From NCBI GenBank assembly GCA_021323495.1, contig JAJQJO010000080.1, positions 1-11,492 of the forward strand: a DNA stretch of 11,492 nucleotides, read 5' to 3'. This document shows, one piece after another, positions 5,777 to 11,492 of the stretch (within the stretch, counting starts at the first letter, position 1; each line of letters opens with the position of its first letter). Made by a program: the position numbers and the translations under genes. Under the pieces are notes generated by a model. The model saw only the letters and a list, made by a program, of their open reading frames with translations, was not told where the DNA came from and made no database searches. This DNA is from Cellvibrio sp. (GTDB lineage Bacteria > Pseudomonadota > Gammaproteobacteria > Pseudomonadales > Cellvibrionaceae).

Positions 5777-8629
5777 ATGAAAAAGCACAAGTTTAATCAC
5801 ATGCTCGCATTGGCCGCCACTATGGCGCTGGTGGCGGGCTCTCAAGCTGTTTACGCACAAAATGCTGGCCAGGAAGTTGAAGAAGTTACTGTTACCGGTT
5901 TCCGCAGTACTGTTGTTAACGCAGTTGATGCAAAACGCAATGCCGACACAGTAGTCGATGTGGTTGATGCCGGTGCGCTGGCTTCTCTGCCGGACCAATC
6001 CATTGCCGATGCATTGGGTCGTATCCCGGGTGTTACTACCGTGCGCGATTCCGGCCAATCATCGCAATTAAACATTCGCGGTATGAATGGTGACTTTATC
6101 CAGACCACCCTGAATGGCCGCGAGCAAGCATCAACCTCGGGTTACACCGAAAGCACACGCTGGATGGCATTCGATCAATATCCAGCAGAGTTGATTACCC
6201 AGGCGGCGGTTTATAAATCACCCAAGGCATCGCACATCGAAGGTGGTGTTGCTGGTCTGGTGGATCTCAAAACCATTAACCCGCTCGATTCAAACCAGGA
6301 ACACAGCTTTAACGCCAGCGCGCGTATGTCCTATAACGACGGTGCTGATGCAGTGGGTGCGGATGAATATGGCAATCGCTTTAGCTTGTCCTACCAGGGC
6401 AAGTATATGGACGATATGCTCGGTGTAGCCCTGGGTTATTCTCACCTGGAGCAACCCAATAGCTTTACCGGCGCACGCGCCGGTGCTGATGCACAAATCG
6501 GTTACGACACTACCGCTGACTACAACGGCGATGGCGCAAACGATGCGCGTGCGCGTGCATTCCAATGGCAAGCTGGTACGGGTGACGACACGCGCGACGG
6601 TTACCTCGCCACTATCGTGTTCAAGCCAACCGATAACCTGAAAACCCAGTTCGATTATTTCCGCTCTGAATTTGACCGCAATGATTTGCGCCACGGCATT
6701 ACCGTGGGCGGTTTGCAAAATCCCAGCACGTTTAATCTCTCGGGCACTTCGGTCGGTAATAATGTAGTGAATGACGCTACCGTCACCATTACCGATCCAA
6801 CCGCTGGCGGCATTGATGGCAGCCCCTGGTTTGAAGCGCGTAGCGAAGACCAATCCACCAACGCGGACACCGACAGCTACGGCTTTAATGTTGAGTGGGA
6901 CATCAATGACGATAACAAGCTGACCTTTGATATCTCCCGCAGCGAAGGAACCAAAACCCGTAAAGACCGCATTGTGTCTATGCACGCTTATGACTTGACC
7001 AGTGATGGCAGCGGCAATCTGCTTACCTGGGAAGAAGCTGCTGGCCAGTCCTTCACCTATGTGGGCAATGGCGATGGCATTCCGGATGCAAGCTTCGGCG
7101 GTGTTGATTTTACAGACGTGGGCAAGATGCGTTTGTCGCGCTACGAAGAATATCCACATGAATATACCGACAAGGTAGATAGCGCCAAAGTGGATTACAA
7201 ACTGAATCTGGATTGGGGTGTGCTCGCATCCCTCGAAGCCGGTATGCGTGTGTCCGAGCGCGATTTTGATTCGCAGCGCGGTGCATTCCTCTATGGCAGC
7301 CGCGATGGCCAATACAATGGTTATTGTGCCGACAATATGACCAGCGGCGCAGCGGCGATCGACTGTATGCCACAAGAGCTGGATGGTTTTGTTGATGTGC
7401 AGTCTGTTACCGGCGCGCCTGACCATTTGGTAGTGACCGATATGGATGGCCTGGCTACCAGCATCTTTGGTGCCGGTAATTATCAAGGTAAACAAGTATT
7501 CAGCCGCGATTGGACTTTTGTAGAGTCAGGCCTGCTGGAAGAAGATGTTAACGCCTATTACTTAATGGCGAATATCGAAGCAGAGCTGGGCAGCGTAGGC
7601 CTTACTGGTAACTTCGGTGTACGCTATGTTGAATCGGATGTTAAATCCAGCGGTGTGCAAAACGTCGGTGCCGGCAACGGCATACCTATCACCGATGACG
7701 TCGGCGTTACCCAGGACAATTACGATTACGTCACCTACGGTCCTGAGTTCACCGACACCTTGCCGGCGTTGAACCTGAACTTTGCCATCACCGATGACGA
7801 CATAGTGCGTTTCGCCGCCGCAAAAGTAATGAGCCGTCCTCCGGTTGGCCAATTAAAAGGGGGTGCAGGTTCATGGAACAGCACCAACAACGCGGGTGAA
7901 ACTGAATACAACGTGTGGACCAAAGGTTCCCCTTACCTTGATCCATTCCGCGCTAACCAATTTGATCTTTCTTACGAACATTATTTCGAAGAAGGTGACG
8001 CAGTGACTGCCGCGGTATTCTGGAAAGACATTGAGAGCCTGGTGGAAAAACAATTCATTGCGGCAGGTGAAGCTGATTTTGATGCGCTCGGTATCGAAGT
8101 TCCTGCTGGTATGGTTCCCGGTGCATTTGAAACCTACGTCAACAATGACAAGGGTGGTTATATCCGCGGTTTTGAATTAGCCGCAACCGATACCTTCACC
8201 AACTTGCCGGGCGTCTTTGCCGGTCTGGGTGTAACGGCCAGCTACTCCTACACTGAAAGTGAGACAGAAATTGCTGGCGGTAACCTCTATGGTCAAAGCC
8301 TGCCGTTGCCCGGTCTGTCCAAAAATGTGTGGAGTGCAACTGGCTTCTGGGATATCGGCAGCTTCAGTACCCACGTCAATGTCCGCTATCGCGACGAGTA
8401 TATTTTGAATATGCCAATTCCCGGCAGTTCAACACCCGTGCAAGCGAAAGAGTACACCACAGTAGACGCACAGGCTTCCTACGGCTTTGAAAACGGTATT
8501 GAGATAGTCTTCTCCGTGAACAACCTGACGGATGAGCCTAACGTTATCTCCTACAGTCAGGATGCCGCTCTGGGTGAATACAAAGAGTTTGGCCGTCAGT
8601 ACTACATGGGCATTAACTATAAGTATTAA
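5777..8629 (+). CDS. TonB-dependent outer-membrane receptor, Xanthomonas/Caulobacter type, probable alpha-glucan oligosaccharide importer
   Basis: A 950-residue receptor driving TonB-powered uptake of oligosaccharides through the outer membrane. The start at 5777 is preferred over the in-frame ATG at 5735 because it gives a clean signal peptide (MKKHKFNHMLALAATMALVA, cleavage after VYA at residue 27) and follows GGAGAGAA at 5763-5770. The mature protein begins with a TonB box (EEVTVTG, about residues 35-41), then a plug domain (about 50-165: SLPDQSIADALGRIPGVTT, LNIRGMNGDFIQTTLNGRE, GVAGLVDLKT). The remainder is a long beta-barrel with NNLTDEPN and a terminal aromatic (GINYKY). This layout resembles the Caulobacter MalA subfamily; no SusD-type partner is visible. 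Substrate is inferred from the surrounding GH13, GH15 and GH97 genes and from the operators it shares with the first two. Confidence 0.92.
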   Translation: MKKHKFNHMLALAATMALVAGSQAVYAQNAGQEVEEVTVTGFRSTVVNAVDAKRNADTVVDVVDAGALASLPDQSIADALGRIPGVTTVRDSGQSSQLNIRGMNGDFIQTTLNGREQASTSGYTESTRWMAFDQYPAELITQAAVYKSPKASHIEGGVAGLVDLKTINPLDSNQEHSFNASARMSYNDGADAVGADEYGNRFSLSYQGKYMDDMLGVALGYSHLEQPNSFTGARAGADAQIGYDTTADYNGDGANDARARAFQWQAGTGDDTRDGYLATIVFKPTDNLKTQFDYFRSEFDRNDLRHGITVGGLQNPSTFNLSGTSVGNNVVNDATVTITDPTAGGIDGSPWFEARSEDQSTNADTDSYGFNVEWDINDDNKLTFDISRSEGTKTRKDRIVSMHAYDLTSDGSGNLLTWEEAAGQSFTYVGNGDGIPDASFGGVDFTDVGKMRLSRYEEYPHEYTDKVDSAKVDYKLNLDWGVLASLEAGMRVSERDFDSQRGAFLYGSRDGQYNGYCADNMTSGAAAIDCMPQELDGFVDVQSVTGAPDHLVVTDMDGLATSIFGAGNYQGKQVFSRDWTFVESGLLEEDVNAYYLMANIEAELGSVGLTGNFGVRYVESDVKSSGVQNVGAGNGIPITDDVGVTQDNYDYVTYGPEFTDTLPALNLNFAITDDDIVRFAAAKVMSRPPVGQLKGGAGSWNSTNNAGETEYNVWTKGSPYLDPFRANQFDLSYEHYFEEGDAVTAAVFWKDIESLVEKQFIAAGEADFDALGIEVPAGMVPGAFETYVNNDKGGYIRGFELAATDTFTNLPGVFAGLGVTASYSYTESETEIAGGNLYGQSLPLPGLSKNVWSATGFWDIGSFSTHVNVRYRDEYILNMPIPGSSTPVQAKEYTTVDAQASYGFENGIEIVFSVNNLTDEPNVISYSQDAALGEYKEFGRQYYMGINYKY

Positions 8630-8639
8630 TCACTTATAC

Positions 8640-8666
8640 CGGGCAGCGATGGTGTAATCCTGCCCG
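8640..8666 (+). other. Accessory hairpin after the receptor gene
   Basis: CGGGCAG (8640-8646) pairs with CTGCCCG (8660-8666) around a 13-nt loop, 10 nt after the receptor stop and just before the terminator stem. It has no T-tract. It may protect the mRNA 3' end; the role is a guess. Confidence 0.4.
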
Positions 8667-8670
8667 TTCC

Positions 8671-8710
8671 AAAATCGCCCGGTAAGTGTTGCTTGCCGGG
8701 CGATTTTGTT
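8671..8710 (+). terminator. Strong Rho-independent terminator after the receptor gene
   Basis: A 16-bp stem (AAAATCGCCCGGTAAG at 8671-8686 with CTTGCCGGGCGATTTT at 8692-8707) closes a TGTTG loop; one position is a G-U wobble. The stem has A residues on one side and T residues on the other, so it may work in both directions. It should largely separate receptor transcription from the halogenase-GH97 pair. Confidence 0.88.
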
Positions 8711-8748
8711 TGTGTGAGATGAGTATTAATGAACAAAAAAATACCGAC

Positions 8749-8776
8749 TAGACTCAAATAAGCTTTTTCCTATAAC
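8749..8776 (+). promoter_or_regulatory. Candidate promoter for the halogenase-GH97 pair
   Basis: TAGACT (8749-8754), 16 bp, then TATAAC (8771-8776), in the AT-rich stretch after the terminator. None of the TGCATACGTATGCA-type sites is found here, so this promoter, if real, is not directly under the same operator. Alternatively the pair is expressed by read-through of the receptor terminator. Confidence 0.35.
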
Positions 8777-8846
8777 AAACTGGTTACTGAAATTTTATTT
8801 GGCAAAACAAGTCGATAAAAAATGATTCCAAAAAAGAGATCTCCCC

Positions 8847-10379
8847 ATGAGTAGCAGTAACAAACGTATCGTCATTTTAGGTGGTGGCACGGCCGGTTGG
8901 ATTGCCGCCAATTTGATGGCAACCCACTGGCAGCAACAGGGATTTGAAATCACTCTGGTAGAGTCTCCCGATATTGGCATCATTGGCGTCGGTGAAGGTT
9001 CAACGCCGCCCCTGCGCGGATTTATGACTGCTATAGGCGTGCAAGAATCCGAATGGATGTACGAGTGTGGCGCCACCTACAAGGTCGGCATTACTTTCAA
9101 AGATTGGTCCACCAAACCCGGCTTCTCCCATTATTTCCATCCGTTTGTTTCCCAACCCGATGAATTCACCGCGCCCGCTTTTTTTTACAATAGTTTTTTG
9201 CGTCGCAAAGGCATCAACCTTGAAGGGCATCCCGATCATTTCTTTTTAGCAACGGAATTGGCAAGGCAAAAACTCGCGCCTGTTGCACCCGACAATTTTC
9301 CTTTTGAAATTAATTACGGCTATCACTTTGATTCTGCTCTACTGGGTAAATTTCTCGCGCGTGTCGCCGCGCGCAAAGGGGTGAAATACCAGCAGGCGAC
9401 GGTGAACGAAGTAGTGCTCGATGGGCAGGGTAATATCGATTATTTAAAATCTGCCGAAGGCCAGATAATCAAAGCCGATTTTTATGTGGATTCCACTGGC
9501 TTTCGCAGCCAATTATTGCAGCAGGCGTTGAAGGTTCCCTTTATCAGTTGTGCCGACAGTTTATTTAATGATTCCGCGGTGGTTTTCCCTACACCGCAAA
9601 CCGACAATGTTGAAGTACAAACCATTGCGACTGCATTAAAAAATGGCTGGGCCTGGACCATTCCGCTCACGCATCGCGTCGGCAACGGTTATGTCTATAG
9701 CGCGCGCTTCTGCAGTAAAAACGATGCCGAAACCGAATTCCGCCAGCATTTGGGTTTGCTGGATGCCGACGTTGAAGCGCGCCATTTGCAATTTAAAGTG
9801 GGGCGCGCCGCTGAGCACTGGGCCAAAAACTGCCTCGCCGTTGGTTTGTCGCAAGGATTTATTGAACCATTGGAAGCTACGGCATTGGATATGGTGCAAG
9901 AGACGGTGGTGCGTTTTATCGAGGCCTATAATCGCGGCAATTTTACTGACCAGCATCGCGCTGAATTTAATCATCGCATCAGCACCCGGTTTGATGCGGT
10001 GCGCGACTATATTGTCTGCCACTACCGCATCACCTCGCGCACTGATACCGAATACTGGATTGAAAATGGCCGCAACGAAAAAATTTCCCCGTCGTTGCGC
10101 GCGATCCTCGCTTCCTGGGTGGCGGGGAAAAACATTACCGACGAATTGGAAAAACAAAAGCTGGATGCCTACTTCCCCAACGTTTCGTGGAATTGTTTGT
10201 TAACCGGCAAGGGGCTTTATCCATTGCAAGAGCAATTGGTACAGGGCAATGAAATGGCCAATAAATACGATGTGGCCAAGCTGCAAAAATTTATCCAGGG
10301 TTGCGCACTGAACTTTAAGCCCCATCGCGAACAATTGGCGGTGTTGGCCCAGGCCGCGCCAGAGCTCGCCACGCTTTAA
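8847..10379 (+). CDS. Flavin-dependent tryptophan-halogenase family protein (substrate unknown)
   Basis: A 510-residue FAD-binding protein of the PrnA/RebH family; classical members use FADH2, oxygen and halide to halogenate tryptophan. No signal peptide is visible, so it is probably cytoplasmic. The dinucleotide-binding motif GGGTAGW is at residues 12-18, GVGEGSTP at 47-54, the catalytic lysine in CGATYKVGITF falls at Lys79 (same number as in PrnA), and WAWTIP occupies 268-273. The family glutamate in EPLEAT is Glu343. Compared with the PrnA sequence I recall, ESTG at the halide site reads EATA here, and the C-terminal segment corresponding to the tryptophan-binding residues is shorter and different (AYFPNVSWNCLLTGKGLYP). 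Free tryptophan is thus an unlikely substrate. AGAGA lies 7 bp before the ATG. It is followed 64 bp later by GH97, with no terminator between, so the two are probably co-transcribed. Confidence 0.87.
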   Translation: MSSSNKRIVILGGGTAGWIAANLMATHWQQQGFEITLVESPDIGIIGVGEGSTPPLRGFMTAIGVQESEWMYECGATYKVGITFKDWSTKPGFSHYFHPFVSQPDEFTAPAFFYNSFLRRKGINLEGHPDHFFLATELARQKLAPVAPDNFPFEINYGYHFDSALLGKFLARVAARKGVKYQQATVNEVVLDGQGNIDYLKSAEGQIIKADFYVDSTGFRSQLLQQALKVPFISCADSLFNDSAVVFPTPQTDNVEVQTIATALKNGWAWTIPLTHRVGNGYVYSARFCSKNDAETEFRQHLGLLDADVEARHLQFKVGRAAEHWAKNCLAVGLSQGFIEPLEATALDMVQETVVRFIEAYNRGNFTDQHRAEFNHRISTRFDAVRDYIVCHYRITSRTDTEYWIENGRNEKISPSLRAILASWVAGKNITDELEKQKLDAYFPNVSWNCLLTGKGLYPLQEQLVQGNEMANKYDVAKLQKFIQGCALNFKPHREQLAVLAQAAPELATL

Positions 10380-10443
10380 TTGTTGGGGTGAATTTTAACC
10401 GCTTTAATCAGGGTTCTTGTTAGCAGTAATGAATAGGAAATTT

Positions 10444-11492
10444 ATGATGATTAATATTTTGTCGCGCGTATTGATAGGTGCATTGATAACCATTGGTTGC
10501 ACACCTTTGTACGCCGCCAGTTTCAGTCAAGCCTCACCCAATGGCGAGATTATTTTCTCGGTAGATGATGACGCGGGTGTACCAAGCTATTCGGTGAAAT
10601 ATCGCGGTGCCGAGGTAATCCAGAAATCCCGGTTGGGTTTGGAGTTTAAAGACGTGGATGGTTTTGTGCGTGATTTAAAAATCATTGCAGACAAAACTTC
10701 ATCCAGTGATAGCACTTGGGAGCAGCCCTGGGGCGAACAGCGGGTGATGCGTGATCACCATAATGAATTACTGGTGACATTTACCGGCATTAACAATGCA
10801 AAAAAAACCATGAACCTGCGCGTGCGCGTATTTGATGATGGCTTGGGTTTTCGCTATGAAGTGCCTGACCAAAAAGGCTTGGCACCGGCAAAAGACAAAT
10901 ACATCGAAATTATCGATGAAAAAACCGAATTTGTGATTCCCACCCCGGACAAAACAACTGCATGGTGGATTCCCTCGCGCAACTGGAACCGCTACGAATT
11001 TTTATATCGCACCACTGCGTTAAAAGAGCTGGACCGTGCCCATACGCCGTTCACCTTTAAATTGCCATCGGGGGTGCATTTCAGTATCCACGAAGCTGCG
11101 TTAACGGATTATGCGGCAATGACGCTAGACCAACAGCGCGACGGTGTTTTAAAAGCCGATTTAACACCCTGGTCCGACGGTGTGAAAGTAAAGACCAAAC
11201 CTGGTTTCCAATCATCATGGCGCACAATCCAAATTGCCGCTAACGCTTCGGGGTTGATTAATTCCGGCTTGATTTTGAATTTAAACGAGCCGAATAAGTT
11301 AGGCGATGTGAGCTGGGTAAAACCGGGAAAATATATCGGCATCTGGTGGGGTATGCATGTGGGAAAAAATACCTGGGGCTCCGGCCCAACCCATGGCGCT
11401 ACTACGGAAAATACCAAACACTATATGGATTTTGCCGCGCGCTATGGTTTTGACGGCGTGCTGGTAGAAGGTTGGAATGAGGGCTGGGACGG
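10444..11492 (+). CDS. GH97 alpha-glucosidase, SusB-like (partial, C-terminus beyond right edge)
   Basis: 349 codons are present. Family members hydrolyse alpha-glucosidic linkages in the periplasm, and the inverting ones need calcium. The N-terminal hydrophobic segment (MMINILSRVLIGALITIGCT) suggests export, with cleavage after LYA at residue 24; Cys19 makes a poor lipobox. The N-terminal beta-sandwich carries WEQPWGE, a GH97 hallmark, and the start of the catalytic barrel shows SWVKPGKYIGIWWGMH and then FAARYGFDGVLVEGWNEGWD. The glutamate in VEGW corresponds, as I recall the family, to a residue of the inverting alpha-glucosidase type (SusB) rather than the retaining alpha-galactosidase type. 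The remaining catalytic glutamates lie outside the window. Two adjacent ATG codons (10444, 10447) follow AGGA at 10435; the second has the more usual spacing. It is probably co-transcribed with the halogenase-like gene. Confidence 0.9.
   Translation, partial: MMINILSRVLIGALITIGCTPLYAASFSQASPNGEIIFSVDDDAGVPSYSVKYRGAEVIQKSRLGLEFKDVDGFVRDLKIIADKTSSSDSTWEQPWGEQRVMRDHHNELLVTFTGINNAKKTMNLRVRVFDDGLGFRYEVPDQKGLAPAKDKYIEIIDEKTEFVIPTPDKTTAWWIPSRNWNRYEFLYRTTALKELDRAHTPFTFKLPSGVHFSIHEAALTDYAAMTLDQQRDGVLKADLTPWSDGVKVKTKPGFQSSWRTIQIAANASGLINSGLILNLNEPNKLGDVSWVKPGKYIGIWWGMHVGKNTWGSGPTHGATTENTKHYMDFAARYGFDGVLVEGWNEGWD

Noticed and set aside
6290..7495. Long open frame of 401 codons on the minus strand inside the receptor gene
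   Set aside because: It lies wholly opposite an unmistakable TonB-dependent receptor, has composition expected of an antisense shadow, and shows no recognisable domain.
9643..10203. 186-codon plus-strand and 173-codon minus-strand frames inside the halogenase-like gene
   Set aside because: Both overlap the well-supported flavoprotein in other frames and show no domain or ribosome site.
11109..11417. 102-codon minus-strand frame at the right end
   Set aside because: It is antisense to the GH97 coding region, which is recognisable by family motifs on the plus strand.

Overview
The window looks like part of a Gram-negative, probably gammaproteobacterial (Cellvibrio-like) genome. That placement is inferred from the gene set: a TonB-dependent receptor of the Xanthomonas/Caulobacter type, an SLC45-like sugar transporter, GH13, GH15 and GH97 alpha-glucosidases, and a tryptophan-halogenase-family gene. 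GC content is intermediate. The whole window reads as one alpha-glucan (maltodextrin, starch or isomalto-oligosaccharide) utilisation locus. No rRNA, tRNA, CRISPR array or transposase gene was seen.

Layout: on the minus strand, a lipoprotein GH15 glucoamylase/glucodextranase (936-3323) is followed by an MFS sugar transporter that runs off the left edge (1-743). A 131-bp inverted-repeat element (791-921) lies between them. On the plus strand are a cytoplasmic GH13 alpha-glucosidase (3722-5344) with its own terminator, a TonB-dependent receptor (5777-8629) with its own strong terminator, a tryptophan-halogenase-like flavoprotein (8847-10379), and the start of a GH97 alpha-glucosidase that runs off the right edge (10444 onward).

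Proposed division of labour: the receptor imports malto- or isomalto-oligosaccharides through the outer membrane. The GH15 lipoprotein (outer membrane) and GH97 (periplasm) release glucose or shorten the oligomers. The MFS protein carries small alpha-glucosides across the inner membrane, and the GH13 enzyme hydrolyses them in the cytoplasm. The role of the halogenase-like gene is not apparent from the pathway.

The most striking non-coding signal is a family of six near-identical palindromes, consensus TGCATACGTATGCA. Four lie in the divergent GH15/GH13 promoter region and two lie before the receptor gene. At all three proposed promoters the proximal palindrome ends exactly 5 bp before a TTG-containing -35 candidate, which suggests a shared regulator (LacI-type by the look of the site) acting at a fixed geometry. 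No copy precedes the halogenase-GH97 pair. The regulator gene is not in the window.
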